A DNA stretch of 64,000 nucleotides from Isoperla grammatica (GCA_945910005.1 OX246749.1:29715018-29779017); one strand, 5' to 3'. Positions 9,837 to 18,826 are shown, counted from the first letter of the stretch. The notes: generated from the sequence alone by a model not told the origin. Translations and numbers: made by a program.

Positions 9837-10258
9837 TCATCGTTGCAAGGTTTGCAACTCTCCAAATGTATGACGAAACATCTTGATAACCCGACGATCG
9901 TTGAGGCAGCAGTCGACAGGACTGAACATGTCTGTGAACGTCTTCATAGAGCGATGTGTTGATCGATATTTCACGTAGAGACAGCAGTACTGGCCGCATA
10001 CACTAGATGCAATTCCTTGAAGTCTCTTCTTGTTGAATGTCCAGTGTGTAGAGTGGGTAGGCCGCACGAGTAAAAGTATTCTCCATAGCCGTTCTCGGAG
10101 AGAGCAATCGCAATCCAATGAGAACCATGTAGGGTTTGAATGTCCACGTTAATGACAAAGATCGCAGGTAGGGAAAAATAAGAGGGAATCTTATCGCGAG
10201 CATAAACACCTTTAAACTGTCTAAAGTTTAGAACTTTTTTAATTTCACGAGTGTTCAT
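9837..10258 (-). pseudogene. Adenain-like virion maturation protease, frameshifted
   Basis: The ATG frame from 10258 carries FVINVDIQTLHGSHWIAIAL with the catalytic histidine, then GEYFYSCGLPTL. The second half, in another frame from about 10050 down to 9837, carries KKRLQGIASSVCGQYCCLYV with the nucleophile cysteine. A frameshift near 10030-10060 separates them. Where relatives have an aspartate (FFDSFSLPP in the 3-kb copy), this copy has tyrosine (YFYSCG), so the acidic member of the triad may be lost or supplied by the nearby glutamate. The gene starts 5 bp after the end of the capsid gene's extended frame. Confidence 0.75.
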
Positions 10259-10263
10259 TGTGC

Positions 10264-11529
10264 TTAGTAAAGTAGAGAAACAGCTCTATGATTATCAATG
10301 GAAATCGTTCCGTCATATACGGCATAGACAATACAGGATAACGAATCGGCCACTTGACTTGAGAATCAAAACTCGATACATACTGTACCGGCCAAAGGTA
10401 GACTTGAGTGTGTCTCAACCCCAGACGAATCAGGTGTTAAATCAAAGGCAAAGAGGGTGTAACCATGGAAAAACATATGCTTCAAAATGAGATGAGTTTG
10501 ATTTTGATGATGAATACCTGTTCCCGAAAACAGAGTTTGATAAGCGGCGGCAATCAGTTCCTCATGTTTAAAATCACATTTGATGGGGTCATTAACAGTA
10601 ACGCAATTCACAAAGACGGCAATGTTTGCCAAATCGGAATAAATAAACTGATAGGGGTTAGTGTTATAACCGCCTACAAAACTTTCATTTTTAACGAGGC
10701 CAAAAATGATGTACTTTGGAATAGGACCTTGTATGACATTGTCTAGGTTCACCGAGTTTGAGCCTTTAGGAATAGTTAAATTCTTTACTTCTACTCTATT
10801 GATATGGTAGTTTGCAGTATGCTTAAGTAAATGTTTTTCAATCGCTGGAGCTTTTGCCGAACTGATTTCATCTTGTTTAATGAATAGTGTAGCATCCAAT
10901 ATTTTAATCTTACCGGTCACCTCTTTAGTTTTCGAAAACATGTAAAACGAAGGGCTTGCCCTATTCAATTTAACGCGAATTGAAACATTGTTCAACATTA
11001 ACTGCGAAACATTAAACAAGTCTACATGAAGACGACCCATTAGTTTGACAGGCTTGCTACTTTTTAACATTCCTGATCGCGTATTATAACCCTTGTTTTG
11101 AGCACTCGCACTAAGTGCCCCGTCCGTATCCTCTGTGTCCAAATAGAATAGACTATTAGTCATGTGTGTTTTCACAGCATCCTCTGTATAACTTAGCAAA
11201 CTTTCTAGAATAGCTCGATATTGATAATTATCAGTGTTTTTGGCGATGGTGGTTTCATTAAGAGACACGTTCACCTCAGAAAAGAGACTATTCAGTAAAT
11301 AGTTGACACTACCAGGCTGATTGGTATCATCGTCTGTAAAGTCTTCCCCCGATAATTTGGTAGTTTTAATCTTTAACCACAAATAGACGGATGCTAGATC
11401 ACGATAATACTCTGTATCTCCAGGACAGTTAAACTCCAACTGGCTCTCATTATCGAGTGAACTAACTGATTTGTAACCCACAACACGATTGCTTCTGGTT
11501 TCCGTTTGAATAGCACGTTCAGTGAACAA
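10264..11529 (-). pseudogene. Polinton/adintovirus major capsid (hexon-like) protein, one internal TGA
   Basis: The 387-codon frame from 11529 shows the run typical of the double-jelly-roll capsid family found in Polinton-type elements: SVSSLDNESQLEF, DLASVYLWLKIK, VNYLLNSLFSEVNVSLN, ESLLSY, LFYLDTEDT, MGRLHVDLFN, LNNVSIRVKLNRA, HINRVEV and a C-terminal GYTLFAFDLTPD. It stops at TGA 10366-10368, but the same frame continues 33 more codons to TAA 10264-10266 with residues expected of the family's tail (VYAVYDGTISIDNHRAV). I therefore read one premature stop about 92% of the way through. The product forms the trimeric capsomers. The pVI-like gene ends 33 bp before its start. Confidence 0.8.
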
Positions 11530-11562
11530 GTCTTATTCGGTCTTTGTACAAAGCATTGTTCT

Positions 11563-11916
11563 CTAGGGGAATATATCGTGCTTCTCACGAGCTAACCGTT
11601 TGACTGTTCGAGCTCTGCCTCCAGACTGAACTCGTTTTCGCTCTAACCCTCTTTTAAAACCCTTTCCGACCATGTTCCTGTCAACAGCGTTAGCGACGCG
11701 TTTATGAACTATACTCCCTAGGTTCTGTTCGGGCGGTTTGATACTAATTTCATTTAAAATATGAGCACCTGTCCTCAAAGCCTCTCTCCCGACCGCCTTG
11801 GCTCCTCTGACGAACAGGGGGCGTATTAACCGAAACATCCACCCTAAAAAGCTTCTTATTCCCTCTCCCTTTTGAACGCAATAACTAGCTTGATAGACAG
11901 GGCCTATGTCGTCCAT
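11563..11916 (-). CDS. pVI-like minor virion protein (small, basic)
   Basis: Intact 117-codon frame. It starts MDDIGPVYQ and has GEGIRSFLGWMFRLIRPLF, an amphipathic or membrane-active-looking segment, followed by GAKAVGREALRTGAHILNEI. It ends with a lysine/arginine-rich tail and the terminal DIFP. This layout (hydrophobic/amphipathic start, GREALRTG box, basic tail) recurs directly next to capsid genes in Polinton/adintovirus elements, where it is compared with adenovirus protein VI. The role (capsid cementing or membrane disruption, and protease cofactor) is inferred from the family. It lies between penton and capsid genes with spacers of about 50 and 33 bp. Confidence 0.65.
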   Translation of the reverse strand: MDDIGPVYQASYCVQKGEGIRSFLGWMFRLIRPLFVRGAKAVGREALRTGAHILNEISIKPPEQNLGSIVHKRVANAVDRNMVGKGFKRGLERKRVQSGGRARTVKRLAREKHDIFP

Positions 11917-12277
11917 ACTGCTGCAATGCCTTAAACCAAGTAATTCAAAAACGTAAAAACACCTGTATTTATGATTTTACAAAGTGAAGTATAGCAATAG
12001 TAGGTATAGGCGAGGATTTAAATTTCACGAGATTTCCAAATTTGGTCATGAGTTTAATAGTGATTGACTCTATATGACTCTTTTCAACAGGAAAATAGTA
12101 AATCGGTAAAAATTGATGTTCCCCTAATGGAGAAGGAAATTGAATAACTCGCAAGTTTCTCACAAGACTATCTCCTACCAACTGAGGACTGATAATATCC
12201 GTGTAAACAAACACAGGTTCAGTCTCTCCTAGACCGTTTGGTAAGAGTCGCCGACTAGGTTGCAAGTTCACAGAGTG

Positions 12278-12675
12278 AGGGTGTGTTCCAACTTGATTTT
12301 TCGCCTGCTAACCACTAATCACTAACCACTACCTGCTACACACTAAACGCTAACAGCTTTGGGCACGCCACCTAGTATGCTAATACAAAGTTTATTGTTA
12401 TTAATCATCTAATGTAAATAAATACGATAATAATACTTCCACTCACTGGTTGGGTATTTTCCTAACCTAAAAGTATCAGCTGTGATGGCTGGTATCAACC
12501 ATCTTGGATTAGTGGGTCAATTGGTGTCGTAGTGTACACTTTCGGCCACTACCCACTACCCACTAACCACTAGCCAAATAAGGAGCATTGGTCGCCTGCT
12601 TGTGACGTCACTTCCTTTCGATTAGTATAACTAAGCTTAGTCCACTACGAAAAACGTCAAGTTGGAACACACCCT
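12278..12675. mobile_element. MITE-like element, PIF/Harbinger-type ends
   Basis: The ends are inverted repeats: 12278-12303 and the complement of 12648-12675 share AGGGTGTGTTCCAACTTGA. Taking GGGTGTGTTCC as the true end, the flanks are TGA and TAA, close to the 3-bp TWA duplication of Harbinger elements with one change. Inside are degenerate CCACTACC/ACTAACCACTA repeats and no coding frame. It sits in the penton gene. Confidence 0.7.
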
Positions 12676-13026
12676 AAATATCTGCGACAACTTATTTTCG
12701 TATTTGCTCGTTTGCAGCTGCTAGAGCTTCAACAGTCGGTATTCTGTAACGAATAGTAGTAATTAAATCATCTAGACCATAGAAAATCTTGCAAGGGAAT
12801 TTCACTTTAATATCAATACCGTTTTTACCCTTTCTAACAATAGCTAGTGTATTGCGTACTTCCGAAGCTATAGGCGAACTATCTGGAACCCAGGCATTTT
12901 TATTCTTTTTCAGTTTCTCAATGTCGTTATGGTCATGCACAATATAATAATTGAATTCATTTAATAAAATCTCTTGTTTACCCGTGTCCGAAACAGAATT
13001 TCGAATAGTCGTATACAAGTCTTTAA

Positions 13027-13074
13027 GATGATGATAATATTTGGGGTTTTACGTCCCATATTTTTGCAACGAGG
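13027..13074 (-). mobile_element. 48-bp 5'-truncated family R tail with 12-bp TSD
   Basis: GGGGTTTTACGTCCCATATT with a GATGATGAT tail matches the reverse complement of the 3' end of family R. It is flanked by ACAAGTCTTTAA (13015-13026) and ACAAGTCTTCAA (13075-13086). The total added length is 60 bp, so the penton frame is kept but a TAA is introduced. Confidence 0.85.
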
Positions 13075-13539
13075 ACAAGTCTTCAAAAGAAGAGTAATCG
13101 CGAGCAGGAAAGACGACACTGTCAACTCTAGTCACAACGACATTGGCTGTCAATTGATTGTTCTCGTCAGTTTTCACCTCTGTTTCAAGTGTATCAAAAC
13201 CATAGGGGTAGGACAGGGCTGCTAAACCTACTGTCCAATTGCTAGTTAAAGAGAGGGGCTTTGCTAGTTTTGTAGAGAAACTTGCCAGAGTATTGTTTTC
13301 GAAAAAACTCTTTAAACTGTCCGAGGGTAGCGTTACATAGAAATTATTTCCGTCCATCTGAATAGAACAGGGTCCACAGATTGAATGATGGATTAGCTTA
13401 ATGTGAATGAGTTTTATAGTTGGGTCAAAAATCAACACAAATTCAGAGTAACCGTTTATTTTAATTATCAGTTGCATATTGTTAAACCACTAGTTAGTCA
13501 TGGCTTACAGGTTTCAAACGTTTTGTGGTTTGTCTGTGG

Positions 13540-13845
13540 TTAAACTAGTCTCAGAATAAGAGATTTGTTTGGGTACAACCCTTCATACACCAAACTAATT
13601 TCTTCATCTATCGTGTTTACATTTTCAATCCACGTGTCCGTGAACATCTCCGTATATCTCCGTGGGAGATATACAAAGAACTGAGTCGCTTCGTCCTTCA
13701 AAATGAGCTTGATTTTTTTTCCGTGTTTAGTTTCTGCCCTCTCCGCTTTTAGTATCTGATATGGCTTGTTCAATATCATGGTGGTGATTTGCCTATAGGA
13801 GGGGGCTGCTCCTGTAGCATTGAACAAAGCTTTGACAGACTCCAT
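13540..13845 (-). CDS. 101-aa protein, possible nucleic-acid-binding protein
   Basis: Intact frame from the ATG at 13845, 24 bp after the integrase stop. It contains PYQILKAERAETKHGKKIKLIL, then FFVYLPRRYTEMF and SLVYEGLYPNKSLIL. The alternating beta-strand pattern with a central basic segment would fit a small OB-like fold, but that is inference. I know short proteins of this appearance in Polinton-type elements of arthropods without a named function. It lies between integrase and penton. Confidence 0.5.
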   Translation of the reverse strand: MESVKALFNATGAAPSYRQITTMILNKPYQILKAERAETKHGKKIKLILKDEATQFFVYLPRRYTEMFTDTWIENVNTIDEEISLVYEGLYPNKSLILRLV

Positions 13846-13869
13846 AATCTGCTACAAAGATTAACTATA

Positions 13870-14924
13870 TTAGATTCTCTCAACATCAGAAGCTTTAACC
13901 CAAGAGTTAAAATTTTCACCATAGCCTTTCCATTTGACAAAGTGTTCAAGTAACCCCCGTTTACGTCGAGACTTAAAATTTTTTCGATTTTGAATTCACC
14001 CAACTGTACACGTACAAGTTCGTACTTGTAAAATTTTCCCCGGATGGGTTCGTTGTTTAAATCAACGAGTTCGAACATGGGTTGCGGTAATCTAGGAAAA
14101 ACCTTTACAATTTTAAATATTTCTGTTGTAAAATTATCCTCGTAACCTTTAGCAAACGTACGTTTTTGCTTTGCTATACGAACGAAATCACCTACATAAA
14201 ACTTAACAATGCCCCTCTTAATTTACTTTTGATTCATTCTATACCAAATGGTTTTGATATCACTGGGTGTTACCTGAGACAAAGCCATGCCAATGGTTGA
14301 GTGTATCGAATCATTATACCCTTTTAGTAAATCTCCTAGAACATCTAAATAGCGATACGTGTTTTTATGAGTGAAATACTTGTACATTCGTGTTTTTTGA
14401 GTTCTATTATAACGTTCAACCACTGCAGCCTTCACAGTAGGGTCCTGCGTTGTTTGAAAGTGTATCCCACGTTTCTTTAGAAGGGCCTGTACCTGCTGAT
14501 TAATAAACTCTTTACCCGTATCAGATTGCAAAGTTATAGGTACTCGTTTACTTTGTTTCAATACACGTTCAAGAGCTGTAACTATACTCTTCCCTGTCTT
14601 ATCTTTTAGCGGTTCACTCCATGCATATTTTGAAAATACGTCTATGATATTCAAAAGATATTTATATCCGTCATTGTATTTAGCAAGAGAGGCAACATCA
14701 ACCAAGTCCATCTCCCATACATCATTAATATTGTTTACTGTGTATGGATTTCGAGGGAAATGTTTTCTAATCGGTTTATGCAAAGTGTACGCATCTTGAC
14801 GCCCTAACCAATTATCAACGTCCGGTTTTGATAAGCCACTAGCATGTTTCAGCTTGTCTACAGACGCATATCCCGTCGGCAGTTGTAAGCTATAGAAATA
14901 ATTTTCTAGTTGACGGGTGTCCAT
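13870..14924 (-). pseudogene. Retroviral-type (rve) integrase with C-terminal chromodomain, two lesions
   Basis: From the ATG at 14924 the frame gives an N-terminal region with SKPDVDNWLGRQDAY and HFPRNPY. The catalytic core follows with DVWEMDLVDV (first D), LQSDTGKEF (second D) and AAVVERYNRT (E). A TAA at 14223-14225 ends the frame after about 233 residues, but it continues unbroken beyond it with KFYVGDFVRIAKQKRTF, an SH3-like DNA-binding segment. At a run of six A (13979-13984) the frame slips by one. The other frame then gives a chromodomain (HFVKWKGYGENFNSWV) ending at TAA 13870-13872. The enzyme inserts the linear element into host DNA; a chromodomain can bias target choice. The start overlaps the 239-aa gene. 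Confidence 0.85.
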
Positions 14925-15625
14925 TTATTCTTTGCAGGAAATAATCTGCCTACAACTCGCCTGTACTTTTCGCCCTTACTCGATTTGACTTTACCCGACT
15001 TGTCCAGGTGCGCTTTACTCTGTTCTAATATTTGTTTATAACTATCCAAATCTGATTGTTTCAATTTACTGAAATCTACGTGTTTTTTAGTCAACAACTC
15101 CCACAATCCACTAGTGCCTTCGTAAGTTTGATCCCCTATGATAATATCATTATTCGAAACAGTCACGGGTTCGTTACCTATTTTAAAGCTATCCGCGTCT
15201 TTACGTATTCCAAAAACGTTATCAATAGTGTGACGTTTGTTAACATAGGGTGACATGTACGAACCTGCAATCTCCCCTAATTCACGTCTAGTAAATTGAT
15301 CAATAACCTCCTGATCAGGTAAGATTATAGGTTCCTCTCTGTACGGACGTTTAAGTTTTCTACGCCTTGTTGTTTTGAAAATAGGTCGGTGTTGTTGTTT
15401 AGGATCCAGGAAATGAATAGGAATGGGTTCTCGTTTCTTTTGTAAAGCCTTTAAATAGGGAGTTTGATAGCGTCTAAACTGAGCTAGTGTATCAGAATTA
15501 TATTTTTTCCTAGATGAAACATGACGCATTTTGCTAGCCAATTGCTGTTCGGTCCTTGACGTTTTATTTTCAAATCTATCCAATAACTCGGGCGATATGA
15601 GAAACATTTTTCTTAATTCCGTCAT
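14906..15625 (-). CDS. 239-aa conserved protein of the adintovirus block, unknown function
   Basis: Intact frame from the ATG at 15625, which abuts the stop of the upstream 108-aa gene. The C-terminal 19 bases overlap the integrase start. It is basic in the middle (TTRRRKLKRPYR), then FGIRKDADSFKIGN, VSNNDIIIGDQTYEGTSGLWELL and a C-terminal LDSYKQIL...KSSKGEKYRRV. The 'IGN..V.V..NDI.I....Y.GT.GLWELLT' pattern is one I know from Polinton/adintovirus-type elements across invertebrates. No enzymatic motif is visible. A virion or packaging role is likely from position only. Confidence 0.6.
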   Translation of the reverse strand: MTELRKMFLISPELLDRFENKTSRTEQQLASKMRHVSSRKKYNSDTLAQFRRYQTPYLKALQKKREPIPIHFLDPKQQHRPIFKTTRRRKLKRPYREEPIILPDQEVIDQFTRRELGEIAGSYMSPYVNKRHTIDNVFGIRKDADSFKIGNEPVTVSNNDIIIGDQTYEGTSGLWELLTKKHVDFSKLKQSDLDSYKQILEQSKAHLDKSGKVKSSKGEKYRRVVGRLFPAKNKWTPVN

Positions 15626-15948
15626 TTATTTAGCAAACTACCAATCACACCTGATAAAATACAACCCAACAGAGGAATAAGAAATCCACCCTTTTGAACT
15701 AGAATTTGACGTTTCTTTTTAAGTGAAAGTTTAGTATGTGCTAGCTGACGAAAACAACTTTTGTACTTGCAAAGTTGGCGCTTCACGTTATCTGATATTT
15801 TATGATTTCCGTTCAGAGTATTTATAACACACTCGAGTAGAGCCTTGATTAAATCGTCGTCTGCTGACTGAAGTATAGCTTTTCTGACTTTCGGATTAGC
15901 GTCTTTCAAAATATGAAGAAAGTGTTTATGCGACTTTAACTTTTTCAT
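15622..15948 (-). CDS. 108-aa basic protein with C-terminal hydrophobic Gly-rich segment
   Basis: Intact frame from the ATG at 15948, overlapping the ATPase end by about 20 bp. The N-terminal 60 residues are charged and helical. Then comes a basic stretch (LKKKRQILVQKGG) and a terminal hydrophobic segment (FLIPLLGCILSGVIGSLL) of transmembrane or membrane-active type. Adintovirus and Polinton elements commonly carry such a protein, compared by some with adenovirus core protein X. I treat that as a possible analogy. Tight overlaps on both sides suggest co-expression. Confidence 0.55.
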   Translation of the reverse strand: MKKLKSHKHFLHILKDANPKVRKAILQSADDDLIKALLECVINTLNGNHKISDNVKRQLCKYKSCFRQLAHTKLSLKKKRQILVQKGGFLIPLLGCILSGVIGSLLNK

Positions 15949-16575
15949 CCTCGGAACTTACGTTTGCATAAACTATACTTGGACTGTCGAATATGTTTGT
16001 TCTGAATCGTAATAAATCGTTTGTCGCTTGACACAAATCTATTAACAAGTAACCGTGGGGCAAAATTGTTGCGTTTAGATACGCTTTATGAAGGCTTTTC
16101 CAATTTTCAGGGTAAATTTGACGTGCCAAATAAGTTACTTGACTTTTATCGCGAGGATTTTTGAAAATTACCAGATAGTTTGTATTCAGCGAAATATCCC
16201 GGGAACATGAACCCTGGTGAAATAAGTTTTGTGTAATGAGAATCACAGAGATGTTTCTATGATGAGAAAATTTGGAAAACAAATCACTTACTTTACGCCC
16301 GTACACGTCGTTCATTAAATCATCTAGAACAATTAATTTTGGCTCTTGTTTGTCGTTTTTAAATTCGGGAATACCTTTGTGAAAAGTAACGAGATGTTTT
16401 AATGCGACTGGAGTGGCACTTGATTCACCTAGACACCATTCAATGTTTTTAGTTGTCCAACACTACAGAGTGAGTCAAGATTTTGAATAAGTCGAACTGC
16501 AAATGTTGTTTTACCACAGAACGAGGGTCCACTGAGTGTGAGCGTGAAAGGATGAACAAACACGACCGATGTCAT
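15926..16575 (-). pseudogene. FtsK/HerA-type genome packaging ATPase, one frameshift
   Basis: The first piece, from the ATG at 16573-16575, has the Walker A motif GPSFCGKTTF. The second piece, one frame over from about 16460 to 15926, has the Walker B motif KLIVLDDLMND, then ISVILITQNLFHQG, ISLNTNYLVIFKNPRDKSQ and ARQIYPENW, the order seen in A32-like packaging ATPases of Polintons and adintoviruses. The frameshift is near 16455-16475, at a short A run. Total length is about 216 codons, normal for the family. The enzyme drives DNA into the preformed capsid. It is followed by the 108-aa gene with overlap. Confidence 0.8.
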
Positions 16576-16593
16576 TACCAAGACTGACCTGAT

Positions 16594-16881
16594 TTACTTT
16601 GTTGCTGCTTGTTTTATACACAATCGACACTGGTTTCTGCGGGGACGCATGCCATCATATTGTGTACGACCCCCTGGATCTCCATGACCCGGACATGCGT
16701 TAAAACCATTCATTTTCTTATCTTCTTTCAAATGAGGGGGCAATCTATGCCAGACATGTTTTATAGCATCTTGTGCGTACTTTATTAGAAAGCATGTTGG
16801 AAGAAAACTTAGTTCCTCATCAGAGGGGAAAAATAAGTGTTTTTTAGAAATGAAAGCCGATATCGACTGTTCGACAGACAT
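16594..16881 (-). CDS. 95-aa Cys/His protein, first gene of the block
   Basis: Intact frame starting MSVEQSISAFISKKHLF. The C-terminal half has CPGHGDPGG and QCRLC, four Cys/His positions that could bind one zinc. It has no homologue I recognise. It lies 18 bp upstream of the ATPase on the same strand, so it is probably part of the same element. Confidence 0.4.
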   Translation of the reverse strand: MSVEQSISAFISKKHLFFPSDEELSFLPTCFLIKYAQDAIKHVWHRLPPHLKEDKKMNGFNACPGHGDPGGRTQYDGMRPRRNQCRLCIKQAATK

Positions 16882-17130
16882 GGTGAGACTGATGAGTTTA
16901 TTTGGTAAGACATGTATTTAAGAGGAATCGTATCCGTAAGGTAGGGAGTCATTGTTATGAAGTCGTCGGCGTTTATTAAAAACAACATTAAAGGTTTTTG
17001 TTTCCGGCATAGAATTGTAAATATAATTTAAAAATGGTAAAATTAACTTATTCCTTTACTTTAGACTTATACATTTGATAATTTTGTTAGGTCCAAAACA
17101 CTCCCTCGTCTTCAGGGTGGATCCCATAAG

Positions 17131-17514
17131 TTAGTGTGTCAGCTGTGCAGCCTCTCTCAGGTATTTGTGCCTGTAGTGTGTTTCCTGTAGGGATGGTGAA
17201 ATCTCGCCGTGAAGAAGTGTCTCATCGATCTCCCTCATTCCGACTAGTGCATCAATGTGAGTATGTAGACACACTAAGTAAAAGAATTTATAAAATCGAA
17301 TCGACGTCTCTCTAGACGGCCACCACAGCCCTAGACGTAACTTTCGTGCCAAGATGAATAACTGTTTTCTTGATACAGGCATAGCAGTAAGTATGGGTCC
17401 TGCCTCGTCAACCCAACGAAATGGCTCGGCAGACCCTGATTCAGAGCCGTCTTTCCAAGGGTTACCAGACCCATTCAGTGGAAACGAAGAACTCATCGAC
17501 CTGATAAATGACAA
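17131..17514 (-). CDS. Array family A, copy 1 (127 codons, altered C-terminus)
   Basis: Unrecognised protein or exon. It starts MSFIRSMSSSFPL, then FRWVDEAGPILTAMPVSRKQLFILARKLRLGLWWPSRETS, and HIDALVGMREIDETLLHGEI. Compared with the intact copy at 54837-55265, a small change near 17140 shifts the last codons (ending AAQLTH rather than the common PEDEGVFWT end). A possible 3' splice site (TTTATCAG before GTCGATGAG) lies just after the first codons, so the ATG may be intronic and this may be the last exon of a longer gene. Confidence 0.4.
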   Translation of the reverse strand: MSFIRSMSSSFPLNGSGNPWKDGSESGSAEPFRWVDEAGPILTAMPVSRKQLFILARKLRLGLWWPSRETSIRFYKFFYLVCLHTHIDALVGMREIDETLLHGEISPSLQETHYRHKYLREAAQLTH

Positions 17515-18328
17515 GAAGCAGTGATAGTGGGTTTTTACATAATATTTTCGGTGTTTCTTATTGTCATGGCAACCATGTACTGATCGACAATTCCTGTTAG
17601 AATTTTTTTTCTAAAAGTTCTTAGATTGTTTCCTTAACATATTCTAAAGGAGCTGTTTCAGGGAACGTTTTTAAGAGATAAAGATATAAAGAGAACAACT
17701 AGATACTTACAATTGATGTCTTGTATGTAGATCTAGACAGTATAACAGGCTTGCTTTAACTCAAAAACACAGGTGGTGCTGAATATCAGGCAGGTAGTTG
17801 AGTCACACAACGACTGATGATGTAGCTTAGCGACGTTGTTTATTGAAACCCAATACAATTGAGCAATGAAAAAACTGTAATTGATTAGATATCACAACCT
17901 TCTTTAATTAGTGATAAAACTGCAATGCAACGTACTACATGTGTGGTTTCTGTTACAGGAAAAAACTGCAGACCACTGCAAGCGCTGTTTGTAATCATTA
18001 ATCGCAATTTCCTTCCTGTACAGAACTGCATGGGGGGCAAATAATTTTTAATTGATGTAAAAACTAACTAGCTTCAAGCAGTTACTACATCCATATACAA
18101 GATATTGTGCTGATCAAGAAGTTGTGGTTAGGATAAGGAAAATGATTACAGAATGTTTGTTTCAATTAAGTGTTTATTAGTAATGTTTTTTGATATTGGA
18201 GAAACATGTAGTATATATTAGGTACATTATTGAATTCACAATTTTCATTGATACTTGCGTAGACTTTCAGTAGCACATTCTTCAGTAATGACTACATCTT
18301 GCATTTATTTTTACGTTGTATGTATTGT
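17515..18328 (-). other. Inter-ORF segment with splice-like signals (A/B interval)
   Basis: Between families A and B. On the minus strand there is a 3' splice-like TTTTTTCCTGTAACAG near 17960 and a donor GTAAGTATC near 17705. A stretch around 17570-17640 in some copies encodes APLEYVKETIEELLEK. The same interval occurs in each unit. In this copy the exon-like frames contain stops. Confidence 0.4.
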
Positions 18329-18826
18329 TTACAAAAACATCAAAGGATTACAAAAGCATTCGTCGTAATCTCCAACATGGCAACATTCTCGCCGATCTTG
18401 TGCTCTCCATAGAGGTTTCAGGCATGAATCACACCAATGAGAATGATCTTGTACAAAATCCTTAATATCACTGTCATAGAGCATGCGATAATTTTCGCAA
18501 CAATACACGAACCCGTAACAAGCTGGTCCTTTAAAGTTTGGCGCACACGACATGCATAGATTCATAACACCTCCATTGTACTCAATATATTCTAGAAAAG
18601 CACAATTATATTCGTAGAATGCAAAATTGTACATTGAATCGTTAAGCATTTCTATGAATTCAGGGAAGCGTAATTGCGACATTGTATCCACATCGACTTC
18701 TATTATTGTTAAATCCATGTTAATAAGATGTTCTTGAAAATCAAAATTGTCGTCAATGCCAAAGTGATCCACGTGCGGTAATTCACCAGCATCGTCACGA
18801 TTAATAACCTCTTTACTGCGACGCAT
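18329..18826 (-). CDS. Array family B, copy 1: 165-aa Cys-rich protein, intact
   Basis: Starts at an ATG in good context (CCACCATGC). Residues 1-75 are acidic. Residues 85-160 form a cysteine/histidine-rich domain: CMSCAPNFKGPACYGFVYCC, then HSHWCDSCLKPLW and ECCHVGDYDECF. The CxxC, CC, HxxCxxC and CCH spacing looks like a zinc-binding module, but I cannot place it in a named family. The N-terminal 39 codons overlap family C in another frame in every copy. Between this copy and the 39-kb copy most substitutions fall in the acidic half and few in the Cys-rich half, which suggests past selection on the domain. Confidence 0.5.
   Translation of the reverse strand: MRRSKEVINRDDAGELPHVDHFGIDDNFDFQEHLINMDLTIIEVDVDTMSQLRFPEFIEMLNDSMYNFAFYEYNCAFLEYIEYNGGVMNLCMSCAPNFKGPACYGFVYCCENYRMLYDSDIKDFVQDHSHWCDSCLKPLWRAQDRRECCHVGDYDECFCNPLMFL

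Larger units (their letters stand above)
11969..13477 (-). pseudogene. Penton (minor capsid) protein, broken by two insertions
   Basis: Three collinear pieces. 13049-13477 holds NNFYVTLPSDS, FFENNTLASFSTKLAKPL and WTVGLAALSYP, the hallmark start of Polinton penton proteins. 12692-13018 is the middle, in the same frame beyond a 60-bp insertion that brings in a TAA. 11969-12271 is the end, with VFVYTDIISPQLVGDSLVRNLRV and HIESITIKLMTKFGNLVKF, ending in TIAILHF. Between middle and end lies a 398-bp inverted-repeat element (12278-12675), and some codons seem lost there. The 48-bp insert at 13027-13074 is a family R tail with a 12-bp duplication. Penton forms the capsid vertices in relatives. The order penton, pVI-like, capsid, protease is typical of the group. 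Confidence 0.75.
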
